Shown here piece by piece: positions 34,352 through 43,203 of a DNA stretch of 51,992 nucleotides. The stretch lies in NCBI GenBank assembly GCA_029260855.1, contig JAJDCK010000011.1:75978-127969 (forward strand). The letters are read 5' to 3'. Made by a program: the position numbers and the translations under genes. The number at the start of each line of letters is the position of its first letter. Position 1 is the stretch's first letter. The stretch comes from Candidatus Saccharimonadota bacterium (GTDB taxonomy: Bacteria; Patescibacteriota; Saccharimonadia; Saccharimonadales; OFTM59). Under the pieces are notes generated by a model. The model saw only the letters and a program-made list of their open reading frames with translations. It searched no databases and was not told where the DNA came from.

Positions 34352-34405
34352 AGATTTAATACTATAGCGATTCCAAGCGTACAGGACAAATATTTGCTAG
34401 TAGCT

Positions 34406-34804
34406 CTAACTGACTAGCTCAGTTTTTGCACGTTTATAACTAGTTCGCATGGCTACTCTCAGCCCCTTACGGACAGCATTCAACTTTTGCAAAGCCTCGT
34501 CTTTATTCAGATCATTTCGGTTGGTATTTGGATTTGCGCTTTTAAGTTCTCTGTATGTAGTAGAGCACATACCTGCCACGATTCCATGCCATAAGGATAA
34601 ACCTTGAGCTTCTTCTCCAGGGGTTCTAGGTACTGGTAGGTTGCCACTTGCTTGTACGGCCACTGTCCAGGCTAAAGCCTCTTCAGCAGTCATACCATTC
34701 GCAGCGACTAGGCTGTCTATAACTTGTGAACCGTCAGCTTTCTCAATAAAAGCTTCCGTAAGTACAACGTAATCTGGCATCGTACTGACAGGATTATCGA
34801 TCAT
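34406..34804 (-). CDS. Hypothetical protein, 132 residues
   Basis: I do not recognise this soluble, mostly helical protein. Landmarks are an N-terminal MPDYVVLTEAFIEKADGSQ stretch, a repeated Ala-rich middle and a basic end (RTSYKRAKTELVS). A perfect TATAAT (complement of 34811-34816) lies 6 bases before the ATG, so the mRNA is probably leaderless. It is an isolated accessory gene next to two broken genes. Confidence 0.65.
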   Translation of the reverse strand: MIDNPVSTMPDYVVLTEAFIEKADGSQVIDSLVAANGMTAEEALAWTVAVQASGNLPVPRTPGEEAQGLSLWHGIVAGMCSTTYRELKSANPNTNRNDLNKDEALQKLNAVRKGLRVAMRTSYKRAKTELVS

Positions 34805-34858
34805 TTGAATATTATATCATGCTTGTTAACATTATGCAAAAGCACGAAACAGAATAAC

Positions 34859-34887
34859 TTGTGTGTATAGCCCAAATATTGTAAAAT
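34859..34887 (+). promoter_or_regulatory. Promoter of the inositol-monophosphatase-like gene
   Basis: TTGTGT at 34859-34864, a 17-base spacer and TAAAAT at 34882-34887. The ATG follows 6 bases later, so transcription would begin at the start codon and the mRNA would be leaderless. Confidence 0.55.
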
Positions 34888-34893
34888 ATAAAG

Positions 34894-35767
34894 ATGGTTA
34901 ATGGCGTTTCTAGTAAGCTGGGTCTTGAAACACTTGCGACTACACATTCAATATTCTTAGAACTCTTAAATAATAAAACAGCAAGTGATGAAGTTGGCCT
35001 AAATCAGTTCGGGGAGATGGCAATGCGAATTGATGTTGCGGCAGAAGACGTAGTGATTAAGAGCTTGCAGGACTACAGTTTTAGGTATGGTCAGGGTATC
35101 CATGTGATTTCTGAAGAGCATGGGGGGGTTTGAGGTTGGTGACAACCCAGTATTAACCGCATTTATTGATGGACTGGATGGTTCATCAGCGTTTCGTGAC
35201 TCTAAAGGTACCGCTAGGTGCGGAACTATGTTTGCCCTTTATGAAGGCATAAACCCCAAATTTGAAAATTATTTACTTGGTGGAATTGCTGATCATAAGC
35301 TTGACCAGATAGTGCTTGCCGTCAAAGGAGAGGGTGTTCTACTAAAAAGTGGTGGTCAAATTGCTAGGATTGGGAGTTCGGGAAGACAGAGCTTAGACAA
35401 TGCAACAAGAATATACATTGATGAAGGCGTAAAGAATTATCCGGACTTCCCCGCACACGAACAGGGTTATTTTTATGATCAAATTAAAGACTCTTTTCCA
35501 ACTCGTTATCTGGGTTCATCAGCTGTATATTTCTTTGATCTAGCAACTGGTCAAGCAGATTTAGTGCTTGAGTACGGACGTAAAAACAATCTTGAGCATA
35601 TGGCGGGGTACCCACTAGTCGTGGAAAGTGGTGGCGTGATGGAATTGCTGAGTGGCGAAGATTTGGGGCCTATCAACTACAATGATTACTGCAAAATTAA
35701 CGGTGGCTATCCAGCTGTTATGGCAGCCTCCAGCCCAAAACTTGCGCAAGCCGTCAGAAATTATTAG
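34894..35767 (+). pseudogene. Inositol-monophosphatase-family gene with a frameshift at a run of seven G
   Basis: Two frames join to one protein of about 290 residues. The first (34894-35133) carries the family start with RIDVAAEDVVIKSL and VISEEHGG, holding the first metal-binding Glu pair. The second (from about 35120) continues with FIDGLDGSSAF, the DGxDG motif of the metal site, and later regions of the family. The frames meet at G7 (35122-35128); removing one G gives HGGFEVGDNP without a break. It could be an inactive gene, a phase-variable switch, polymerase slippage or a sequencing error. Substrates might include inositol phosphates made by the synthase at 40647-41738. Confidence 0.8.
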
Positions 35768-36700
35768 ACAAGTTTGTTTGCTTATTAGGTCTTACGGTAT
35801 GAAGGCCGACGGCTATAGCTGCTCCTAGAATTAGTACGCTTCCGATTACATATCCTAGATTAAATGCTTCTCTGAGGAACAATACCGATAGCGTGACACT
35901 GGTGACTGGTTCAAGATAAGAGATGACTACACTTTGCTGGGCAGTAATATATTTCAGGGCATTTAATCTTAAAACAAATGCTAGGGCGACGTGCGTAAGG
36001 CCAAAAATACCGATAAACATTATCTGAGGCAAAATATTTATGGTTGCATTGGCGGTAGTTGAAAAATAATAGACAATGAGCGGGACCAAAAAGATGGTTG
36101 CGATTAATGACTGATAAGTAACAATATTTGTTGCTGGTTGATTTGTAGCTGCCATCTCAAGCGCTAGAAACCTCTGCACAATTGACTGGACAGCAGAAAT
36201 AATTACTGATAATCCTACTAGTGAAAGCCCTAGATAACTGACGCGGCCACCTAGATCTAGTCCGTCCCAACTAAATATAATAATCGCACCGGCAGATGCT
36301 ATAACTCCATACAACAGGTACCGAAACGAGAAAACTCCCTTTTCACCGTGAGCGCTGCGATAAGTGGAGTAACAACACCCGTAAGCGACCGAATAATAGG
36401 GATGAAGATAGTGCCCCCGCCAGACACAGCCAATATAAATGCAACCATGAATAAAGCGTTTTGGGCAGCCTCAAGAAATGCAACTATTGCGGTGAGCCGT
36501 AAGAGTTTAGGGTGTTTAAAAACTTTTTTAAAGGAAACGGCATTCTTAGTTATTGCCACATATATTAAAAGCCCAAGAAAACCAGTAAACGATGTAATTG
36601 CTGTAACAAAATAACCCGGAAGTGTAATACCGCTTAAAACAAGCACCCATGTGCCCCAGATAATTGCGGCACCATACATGCCCTTTGATTGTAATTTCAT
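35754..36700 (-). pseudogene. EamA/DMT transporter gene broken by one frameshift
   Basis: The first frame (from ATG 36700) encodes five hydrophobic segments of a ten-segment EamA transporter up to ALTVKREFSRF, then runs to a stop. A shifted frame continues as RYLLYGVIASAG with the second half, including YLEPVTSVTLSVLFLREAF typical of EamA repeat two. One missing base near 36321-36326 explains the break. Frame one can also be read upstream to 36748, but the ATG at 36700 fits the family start. It overlaps the 3' end of the phosphatase gene by 14 bases. Both neighbours being broken suggests local decay or local sequence error. Confidence 0.8.
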
Positions 36701-36767
36701 ATTTAACCGTCCGGACCAATTATTAAGTCCAATTCTAATTGATGCCACAGCAACAAGCTAATTGACC

Positions 36768-36799
36768 CCGAAATAAAACCGCTCCGATTGCTCGGAGCG
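36768..36799 (-). terminator. Terminator after the 64-residue gene
   Basis: CGCTCCG (36780-36786) pairs with CGGAGCG (36793-36799). On the minus strand the stem is followed by GTTTTATTT. Confidence 0.8.
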
Positions 36800-36825
36800 A
36801 TTACTTTGCTTTTTTAGCTTTTTAG

Positions 36826-37020
36826 CTACTTGCGCTTGACGGTCAGGAAACCGTTACGTGGATTTTCATTGACCGTCATACCGTCAGGTAGGTCAGAAGC
36901 CTCTGGGCGCTGATCCTTGCTGAAGTAGTAGATAGTCTGTTCTTTGCCGCCACGAAGTACGACAGCCTTTGAGTTGAGGTAATATGTTACCCCTTTGGAA
37001 TTTGTGTGCTTATATGCCAT
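36826..37020 (-). CDS. Conserved small protein (MAYKHTNSKG type)
   Basis: From the ATG at 37020 the protein has 64 residues: MAYKHTNSKGVTYYLNSK, a VVLRGGKEQTIYYFSKD strand pair and a short basic end. I recall near-identical small proteins, uncharacterised, in many Saccharibacteria and other CPR genomes. The start is supported by an AGGGAG ribosome site; the frame extends further upstream, but without such a site. A terminator follows. The beta-rich pattern suggests a compact domain; the function is unknown. Confidence 0.82.
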   Translation of the reverse strand: MAYKHTNSKGVTYYLNSKAVVLRGGKEQTIYYFSKDQRPEASDLPDGMTVNENPRNGFLTVKRK

Positions 37021-37261
37021 TGCTAAAATCTCCCTCTCTCTTGAATTTGTAATGGTACCCCTAACATACTCTCGGTGATTTCCTCTTGTCAACAACTTTT
37101 AATCAGTAATTTTGTATTAGTGATTAACTCACCCCTGTTAAGCATATCTTCTATAAACTCTGTGGAGAAGATTCGTTGGCATACTGTTGCAAGATAACAC
37201 GCTTATGTATTACACTGGTCAAAGTAAAGAAATCTAAATATATAAAGGTGGAGTTCACACT

Positions 37262-37873
37262 ATGGAATTCATGAATCGTGGTAATCAACAGGTGCAACCA
37301 ACACATGCACCAGCACCAGTAGGGCCATCCGCTAGCCCACGCGGTCGCGGCAGAGGCCTCAACGCCTTCAAGGGTCTACGTATAGCCTCAGTCGTACTGC
37401 TTTTTGCGGCAACAATATTAGTAATAGCACTTGTGTGGCTAATAATGAGAGGAAACGTCAGGAGCGCTAGTGAGGCTCAGTACATTCAAAAGGACCGCTT
37501 ACAAGCAGTCTTCTTAAATGGCGGACAAGTTTATTTCGGAAAAATACAAGACCTGAACAGTAAATACCTTAAGATGGCCGACATTTTCTACCTACGTGTC
37601 AATCAAGTAGTCCAGCCAGATCAAGCAAACAACCAACAAGCCCAACAAAATGACATATCGTTGGTGAAATTGGGCTGTGAGTTGCACCGTCCATCAAACG
37701 ACATGCTGATAAACCGCGAACACGTCATCTTCTGGGAAAACCTTAAGGAAGAAGACGGCGAAAATACTGTTCCAGGTGCAGTCAAGAAATACATGGCTCA
37801 GTACCCCGAGGGTCAAGAATGTCAAGACCAAGCACAGCAAGGCGCCAATAATACGAACGGCACCGACAACTAG
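37262..37873 (+). CDS. Membrane-anchored protein with a conserved outside domain
   Basis: The 203-residue protein has a Gly/Arg/Pro-rich cytoplasmic N terminus, one membrane segment (about 40-62), and an outside domain with YIQKDRLQAVFLNGGQVYFGKI and LKMADIFYLRV, a pattern I recall from Saccharibacteria hypotheticals. A Gln-rich linker follows, and a second part has DISLVKLGCELHRP. The C-terminal tail is low-complexity. An AAAGGTGGAG ribosome site precedes the ATG. The function is unknown. Confidence 0.8.
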   Translation: MEFMNRGNQQVQPTHAPAPVGPSASPRGRGRGLNAFKGLRIASVVLLFAATILVIALVWLIMRGNVRSASEAQYIQKDRLQAVFLNGGQVYFGKIQDLNSKYLKMADIFYLRVNQVVQPDQANNQQAQQNDISLVKLGCELHRPSNDMLINREHVIFWENLKEEDGENTVPGAVKKYMAQYPEGQECQDQAQQGANNTNGTDN

Positions 37874-37897
37874 AGACAGTCGCTTTGTCTATAGTCA

Positions 37898-37935
37898 ACA
37901 CCCGTGGACATACAAGTTCACGGGTGTTTTAGTTT
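37898..37935 (+). terminator. Terminator after the 203-residue membrane protein gene
   Basis: ACACCCGTG (37898-37906) pairs with CACGGGTGT (37919-37927), followed by TTTAGTTTT. Confidence 0.85.
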
Positions 37936-37958
37936 TACGGAGCCATCGGTGATAAAAG

Positions 37959-38564
37959 TTAATCAAACCGAGCTTTCAGCCAGCGCTCCAAACTAAACCT
38001 AAGTACAAACAACATAAAAAACACGGAGCTGGCTAGTATGCTCCATCCAGCCAAATCTGGCGACCAAAATGGTGAGACAAAATCATACTGGTAGAGCTCT
38101 TTCGGTACTGATTGATTCTCCTTAGAACTGTTCTTGGTTATGTATTCTTGCACGCACTGAGCACGGGCCTGTATCTGCCCGGCTGGGAAACTCGCCTCAC
38201 ATATCCTTACCGCATCTGCCGACACCTCGTCATTGATAGCAGCCACACGTGCACGCTCCCCGGCGACTAGTCGTTCATATGTTTTGGCCAGCTGAATAGG
38301 AGGATGAATCGCATTGTCACCACTAGTTAAATCGGTGTTCATATGACCGTATACGTGCTTGCGCAAGGCCTGCAGAGCCTCTTCCACACCCGAGCCCGTC
38401 GCGTCTGCCGCATGTACCGCTTCACGCAAACGCACCATCTCTAAATTATTCTGCCGAAGGGCCGATGTTGCGATTAACCCCGTCACAATAAAACCTATCA
38501 AGAAATACCAGTAACTGACTGGTCTAAGGTTTACCCAGAGATGGTGTAGTTTTCGTTTGTTCAT
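37959..38564 (-). CDS. Hypothetical membrane protein with two outer segments and a helical outside domain
   Basis: The 201-residue protein has an N-terminal membrane segment (about 19-35), a mostly helical outside domain (about 36-160) with two Cys (CEASFP and QCVQEY), and a C-terminal segment (about 173-190) followed by a basic end. I do not recognise the family. CATAAT lies 10 bases before the ATG. It is divergent from the Mur ligase gene by 41 bases, which would give them close or overlapping promoters. Confidence 0.7.
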   Translation of the reverse strand: MNKRKLHHLWVNLRPVSYWYFLIGFIVTGLIATSALRQNNLEMVRLREAVHAADATGSGVEEALQALRKHVYGHMNTDLTSGDNAIHPPIQLAKTYERLVAGERARVAAINDEVSADAVRICEASFPAGQIQARAQCVQEYITKNSSKENQSVPKELYQYDFVSPFWSPDLAGWSILASSVFFMLFVLRFSLERWLKARFD

Positions 38565-38605
38565 CTTGCTTACGATTATGCCACACCTGATGCTAGACTG
38601 ATACC

Positions 38606-39901
38606 ATGCATATATTTTTCAGTGGTATAGGAGGTGCGGCCATTGGGCCTTTGGCGCTTATCGCAAAACAAGCGGGCTATACAGTTTCTGGTTCTGACAG
38701 CCAACCTTCGCAGTACGTTAATTATTTACGTTCTAAGGGGTTATTAGACATACACATAGGCCAAAACAGGGATCAAATTGCCCATATCCACGAAGAGAAT
38801 CCGATTGACTGGTACGTACGCTCCTCTGCCATACCTGACGACTCGCCCGAGCTCTTGTATTGTAAAGAGCAAGGAATCAAGGCAAGTAAGCGCAACGAAC
38901 TACTGAACCAGATAATCAGCGAAAAGAAATTAAAATTGCTGGCAGTAGCCGGTACACACGGCAAGACCACTACAACCGCTATGGTTATCTGGTTATTCCA
39001 GCAGCTTGGTATACCTCTCAGCTATTCAGTCGGTGCAAAAATCAGCTTCGGCGATATGGGGCGGTACGTGTCAGATTCTGAATATTTTGTATATGAGTGT
39101 GACGAGTTTGACCGTAACTTTTTGGCATTCAGGCCTCAGATTAGTATTATTTCCGGCGTGTCGTGGGACCATCACGAGATATTCCCCACGCGCGAGGATT
39201 ACCAGATGGCTTTCAGAGAATTTATTGAACAGAGTGGCCATACTATCTTGTGGCGCGAAGATTTTGAGTATCTTGGGATGAAGCGCGCAGACCATTTGAC
39301 TGTCTTAGAGGGTAGCGCCGATGAGCAAGAATTGACTGGGATCGCCGGGTTTTATAATCGCCTAGATGCTTGGCTGGCCGCTAGTGCTCTATCACGCATA
39401 GTAGGCAAGCCTACTGATGAAATCGCCAAGTTGATGGCCGCCTTTCCTGGCCTGCAACGGCGCATGGAACCTATTATCCCTAACCTATACAGTGATTATG
39501 CCCATACGCCGGATAAAGTCCGTGGCGCTATGAGCACCGCGCTAGAAATAGCCACAAAGAACAATCAAGATTTGATAGTTGTCTACGAACCACTGACTAA
39601 CCGCAGACAACACTACCTTATGAAAGACTATAAGGACTGTTTTGCCGGTTCCAAGAAGATTTACTGGCTACCGAGCTACCTGGCACGCGAAGACCCGTCT
39701 CAGCGACTTATAGCGCCTGAAGAACTTATAAGTTATTTAGATGACCCGTCCATAGCAGAAGCTCATGAGCGTAACGATGATCTAAAGCGAACGATTCAAC
39801 ATCATCTAGACCGGGGTGCCATGGTAGTAGCCATGGCCGGAGGCGGCGGCAACAGCCTTGACGAATGGCTCCGTCAAGAATTTACTGACTCTAATAACTA
39901 G
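38606..39901 (+). CDS. Mur ligase, UDP-MurNAc-L-alanine ligase (MurC) or Mpl type
   Basis: The 431-residue protein has the MurC/Mpl N-terminal Rossmann domain (IFFSGIGGAAIGPLA), the ATP loop AGTHGKTTTTAM near residues 115-126, the ECDEFDRNFLAF acid cluster, GVSWDHHEIFPT, and a C-terminal domain with YAHTPDKV and a late AGGGGN. It joins an amino acid or peptide to UDP-N-acetylmuramate in the cytoplasm. MurC and Mpl share these marks, so I leave the symbol open. TAGACT lies 6 bases before the ATG. Confidence 0.88.
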   Translation: MHIFFSGIGGAAIGPLALIAKQAGYTVSGSDSQPSQYVNYLRSKGLLDIHIGQNRDQIAHIHEENPIDWYVRSSAIPDDSPELLYCKEQGIKASKRNELLNQIISEKKLKLLAVAGTHGKTTTTAMVIWLFQQLGIPLSYSVGAKISFGDMGRYVSDSEYFVYECDEFDRNFLAFRPQISIISGVSWDHHEIFPTREDYQMAFREFIEQSGHTILWREDFEYLGMKRADHLTVLEGSADEQELTGIAGFYNRLDAWLAASALSRIVGKPTDEIAKLMAAFPGLQRRMEPIIPNLYSDYAHTPDKVRGAMSTALEIATKNNQDLIVVYEPLTNRRQHYLMKDYKDCFAGSKKIYWLPSYLAREDPSQRLIAPEELISYLDDPSIAEAHERNDDLKRTIQHHLDRGAMVVAMAGGGGNSLDEWLRQEFTDSNN

Positions 39902-39943
39902 ATTCTCGCACTTTGCTGTCACCGGCCATTATATTGCAAAAAG

Positions 39944-40564
39944 CTAAGCTGAAACCAAAGCCGTTGGAAGGAGAAGTCCGGCTACCGTTCGTGCCATTTG
40001 AGCGATTTGAACTGGTTCTCGAGTTATTGGTTCGTATTCAGGCTTACCAGCATTCCTGGGTTTAGAGTCCGGCCATGACACCTGTTCACCCGCAAATTCA
40101 TTATCCGAGTTTAAAGCAATCCAGGAATAACTGAGCAGACACTTTGGATTCGCTCCCTTAAGGCTCATATAAAGATGCCACACATCAAGTGGAGGCTCGG
40201 CCTGTTCACGAGCCTCAGAAGTAATATGACTTTCCGCAAATGCAATGCTTGCATCTTGTTTAGAAGGCCAGCCACTTTTTAATGAGCAAAATGCCGACTT
40301 TACTGACTGACTAGGAGCATTGGTTGCTATCTGGCCAAGTTTAGGAATGCCAACTTCATGTAAAGCTGTTAACTCACCGGTAAATACTAGGTCGTCTGCA
40401 CTTCCCCCACGGGTTGGATACCTATCATTATTTACAAATATAGTCGATCTGTGTATGGGTGCTTTTGGATCAAAAACAGAGGCCATCACATCAAAAAATT
40501 CAATTAAATCATCCGGAATTTCTATGGGATGTCCCGGAACCAGTAACTCCATGTTTTGTGCCAT
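39944..40564 (-). CDS. Hypothetical protein, 206 residues
   Basis: I do not recognise this protein. It is soluble, with a VMASVFDPKAPIHRSTIFVNN stretch near the N terminus and PLDVWHLYMSLKG in the middle. TATAAC (complement of 40572-40577) lies 7 bases before the ATG, with no Shine-Dalgarno site. It shares the isolated, probably leaderless style of the other orphan genes at 8271, 28073 and 34406. Confidence 0.65.
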   Translation of the reverse strand: MAQNMELLVPGHPIEIPDDLIEFFDVMASVFDPKAPIHRSTIFVNNDRYPTRGGSADDLVFTGELTALHEVGIPKLGQIATNAPSQSVKSAFCSLKSGWPSKQDASIAFAESHITSEAREQAEPPLDVWHLYMSLKGANPKCLLSYSWIALNSDNEFAGEQVSWPDSKPRNAGKPEYEPITREPVQIAQMARTVAGLLLPTALVSA

Positions 40565-40646
40565 GGCTAAAGTTATACCACGTTTTCAATATTCCGCATA
40601 CTTACAATAATACGGCTAAGAGATGTTGGTTTGAGTGGTAATTAGA

Positions 40647-41738
40647 TTACTTTTGAGCGTATTTGGTGATATATTCTTCAACCAGTTCGCGGGCTCGGCG
40701 GTCTTCAATCTGCTTAGGTGGATGCTTCTTGAAAAATGCGGCTGGCTCAACGATAGCGCCCTTAAGGCCGTTGTCTAGTGCCAGCTGCATGCAGCGGATT
40801 GAGTCAATCGCCACACCTGCAGAATTAGGCGAATCTTCTACTGAAAGACGTAGCTCCAGGTTCATCGGCACATCGCCAAAGTGCTTGCTCTGGATACGGA
40901 TATAACAGACTTTGTTGTCTTTTAGCCAAGGCACGAAATCGCTCGGGCCAACGTGAACATTTTCATCGATTACTTCGTGTCCACGGGCGGTCATCATGGA
41001 GGTAACGGCTTCGGTTTTAGAAATCTTTTTGCTGACAAGTCGTTCCCGCTCAAGCATGTTCAAGAAGTCTGTGTTGCCACCTACGTTTAGCTGGTAAGTA
41101 TGTTCAATCTTCATCCCGCGGTCTAAGAACAAATTAGTAAGTGCACGGTGAACAATCGTTGCACCAACTTGCGCTTTGATGTCATCACCAATAACCGGCA
41201 GACCAGCATCTTCAAACTTCTTGGCCCATACCGGGTCAGATGCAATGAAGACCGGAATACAGTTAACAAAACCACACCTAGCATCAATGGCAGACTGAGC
41301 GTAAAACTCTGTGGCTTCTTGTGAGCCTACCGGTAAATAGTTGATCACTATTTCTGCGCCCGTGTCCTTTAAAACCTGTACCACATCTACTTCCGGTGCA
41401 TCAGATATCGGCACAACTGGTTCGGTGTATTTGTTGACTCCGTCCAGTCTTGGCCCGCGAGAAACCTTAACCCCAATATTAGGCACTTGCGCAAACACAA
41501 CTGTGTTGTTCGGTGCGGCATAAATAGCTTCTGCTACGTCCTTGCCAACTTTGTCAGCATTTACATCAAACGCAGCCACAACCTCTACATCGCGTAGGTG
41601 ATATCCGCCGAAGTTAACGTGCATGACGCCCGGAACAAACTCATCGTCCTTAGCGTCCTTATAGTAATGAATTCCCTGAATTAGAGACGAAGCGCAGTTA
41701 CCAACGCCCACAATAGCGATCTTAATTTTCTTAGACAT
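40647..41738 (-). CDS. ino1: Inositol-3-phosphate synthase (short, prokaryotic type)
   Basis: This NAD-dependent enzyme turns glucose-6-phosphate into myo-inositol-3-phosphate. The 363-residue protein begins [18 protein letters not shown] (NAD-binding GxGNxxS), has [13 protein letters not shown], the [18 protein letters not shown] active-site segment, [19 protein letters not shown] and [11 protein letters not shown], all family signatures. The length fits archaeal and actinobacterial forms. A good promoter lies at 41791-41817 and an AGAGG ribosome site precedes the ATG. The only phosphatase candidate in the window is the frameshifted gene at 34894-35767. Confidence 0.93.
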   Translation of the reverse strand: MSKKIKIAIVGVGNCASSLIQGIHYYKDAKDDEFVPGVMHVNFGGYHLRDVEVVAAFDVNADKVGKDVAEAIYAAPNNTVVFAQVPNIGVKVSRGPRLDGVNKYTEPVVPISDAPEVDVVQVLKDTGAEIVINYLPVGSQEATEFYAQSAIDARCGFVNCIPVFIASDPVWAKKFEDAGLPVIGDDIKAQVGATIVHRALTNLFLDRGMKIEHTYQLNVGGNTDFLNMLERERLVSKKISKTEAVTSMMTARGHEVIDENVHVGPSDFVPWLKDNKVCYIRIQSKHFGDVPMNLELRLSVEDSPNSAGVAIDSIRCMQLALDNGLKGAIVEPAAFFKKHPPKQIEDRRARELVEEYITKYAQK

Positions 41739-41790
41739 GATTAATTGCCTCTTTTATTAAATGCCGTTATTAGCATTTTTACTCGTACTA

Positions 41791-41817
41791 ATTATACACC
41801 AAATCGTTTTGAGTCAA
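41791..41817 (-). promoter_or_regulatory. Promoter of inositol-3-phosphate synthase
   Basis: On the minus strand TTGACT (complement of 41812-41817) and TATAAT (complement of 41791-41796) are separated by 15 bases; shifting the -35 to TTTGAC gives 16. It leaves a leader of about 45 bases with a ribosome-binding site. Confidence 0.6.
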
Positions 41818-41824
41818 ACTCAGG

Positions 41825-42283
41825 CTAAGATACCTGATCCGTAGATTTCCAGCCAAATTCGCTGTACGCGCTGCCTTTGGCGATCTGATCAAATAAATGA
41901 AGTTGGTAGTCCATAGTATTATCAGGAAGATTATTAGGGTCCAGCCAGACTATTTTTGAATGTTTGACTGGCTCAGCATTTTTAAAGTCTCCCTCCCAGA
42001 TGTCAGCTTCAAAGAATACATCTACGCGTATATGTGTATTGTCAGTAGCTACCCTCTGCATGGTATGGATATAACGCAGATGATTAGGCTTGATATCTAC
42101 ACCCACTTCTTCTGAAGCTTCACGGATTGCAGCCTGAGTGAAACTTTCCATATCTTCTACGTGCCCTGCTGGCAAACCATAATAACCGTCCATGTAGCCG
42201 GTAGCGCTTCTCAAAAGGAACAATACCTTATCGCCTTTTCTGAAAATAATATACGAAGCGGGTACGTTGCTTCTGCCACTCAT
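41825..42283 (-). CDS. Nudix hydrolase
   Basis: The 152-residue protein has a complete Nudix box at residues 40-62 (G-x5-E-x7-REAxEEVG: GHVEDMESF...IREASEEVGV), preceded by YYGLPAGH. It would hydrolyse a nucleoside diphosphate derivative. It is the last gene of the ispH-idi-tsaC-mazG-nudix series, overlapping mazG by four bases, and pairs functionally with MazG as a nucleotide-cleaning enzyme. Confidence 0.9.
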   Translation of the reverse strand: MSGRSNVPASYIIFRKGDKVLFLLRSATGYMDGYYGLPAGHVEDMESFTQAAIREASEEVGVDIKPNHLRYIHTMQRVATDNTHIRVDVFFEADIWEGDFKNAEPVKHSKIVWLDPNNLPDNTMDYQLHLFDQIAKGSAYSEFGWKSTDQVS

Positions 42284-42621
42284 CGATTGTCGCCTTTGCC
42301 TTTTATGACACCGCGCTTTTGGCGGTCTGCCAACTTCTCAACGTTTAGTTTCATTATCTCCTCAAACGATAACCCCAGACTATCCGCTAGAACCGCAACG
42401 TACCAGATGACGTCGCCCAATTCCTTTTTTAGATCCGCCAGATCTTCGCCACTGATTTTACCGCCATTATAAGCCACAATTTTCTTCCATTTTTCTACAA
42501 TTTCACCTGCTTCACCCGCAACTCCCATAACCCAAATGGTCCTGTCCATGTTTGTGCCTTCGTACTTTGGGTCTGTATAGGCTGTCCTGAGCGCTAGTTT
42601 CTGATATTCATCAAAGTTCAC
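42280..42621 (-). CDS. MazG-like nucleoside triphosphate pyrophosphohydrolase
   Basis: The 113-residue all-helical protein has the metal-binding pattern of the MazG/dUTPase-like superfamily: GEAGEIVEKWKK (ExxE) and LKKELGDVIWYVAVLAD (ExxD). These enzymes hydrolyse NTPs or dNTPs. The gene overlaps both the gene upstream (tsaC, four bases) and the Nudix gene downstream, so all three are translationally coupled. Confidence 0.88.
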   Translation of the reverse strand: MNFDEYQKLALRTAYTDPKYEGTNMDRTIWVMGVAGEAGEIVEKWKKIVAYNGGKISGEDLADLKKELGDVIWYVAVLADSLGLSFEEIMKLNVEKLADRQKRGVIKGKGDNR

Positions 42622-43202
42622 TTTATCTCTCCTGTTTCACTGATTTTAACAGCACCTTCTCGCAAAACCTCAATCGCATCATCTACTACACGAATAATAG
42701 TAGACGGCTGACGGCCTGATAAATCACCGCCGTCTACATAAAAATCAACCTCGTCACCAAAGTAAGTATTTGCCTCCTCGGCGGTACTGGATGGCGGTTC
42801 GCCGGGTAAATTAGCACTAGTCGTTACAAGCGGTCCGGTTTTTTCCAAAAGGTCTGCTAGGTCTTCATGTGACGGGATACGTATGGCTATGCTGCTTTTT
42901 CCAAGGTGAATATAGCCTAGTTCATGTGACGGGATAACAACGCTAACCGGCCCGGGCCAAAACTGCTCAACCACTTTTAGATACCGCGGCTTAATGCCTA
43001 GATCTTTGAGCTGTTTAGTATTAGCGGCAATGACGGTCCCTGGCTTTTCCTCTCGCTTCTTTGTTGCATACAAGCGTTTGACCGCCGCTTCATCTGCAGC
43101 CCGACATACTAATCCGTATACCGTATCAGTCGGCAGAATCCCAACACCACCTAATTTAAGCAGCTCTACCAATTTTTCGTCATTTAGCGATGTAAAAAGC
43201 AA
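42618..43202 (-). CDS. tsaC: Threonylcarbamoyl-AMP synthase (TsaC/Sua5/YrdC family)
   Basis: The 194-residue protein has the YrdC marks: GGVGILPTDTVYGLVCRA at about 18-35, KKREEKPGTVIAANTKQL, FWPGPVSVVIP and VTTSANLPGEPPSST. It makes threonylcarbamoyl-AMP for the t6A modification of ANN-decoding tRNAs, which include the CAU tRNAs in this window. It has no Sua5 C-terminal domain. It starts one base from the end of idi and is coupled to mazG. Confidence 0.93.
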   Translation of the reverse strand: MLFTSLNDEKLVELLKLGGVGILPTDTVYGLVCRAADEAAVKRLYATKKREEKPGTVIAANTKQLKDLGIKPRYLKVVEQFWPGPVSVVIPSHELGYIHLGKSSIAIRIPSHEDLADLLEKTGPLVTTSANLPGEPPSSTAEEANTYFGDEVDFYVDGGDLSGRQPSTIIRVVDDAIEVLREGAVKISETGEIK

Positions 43203-43203
43203 T

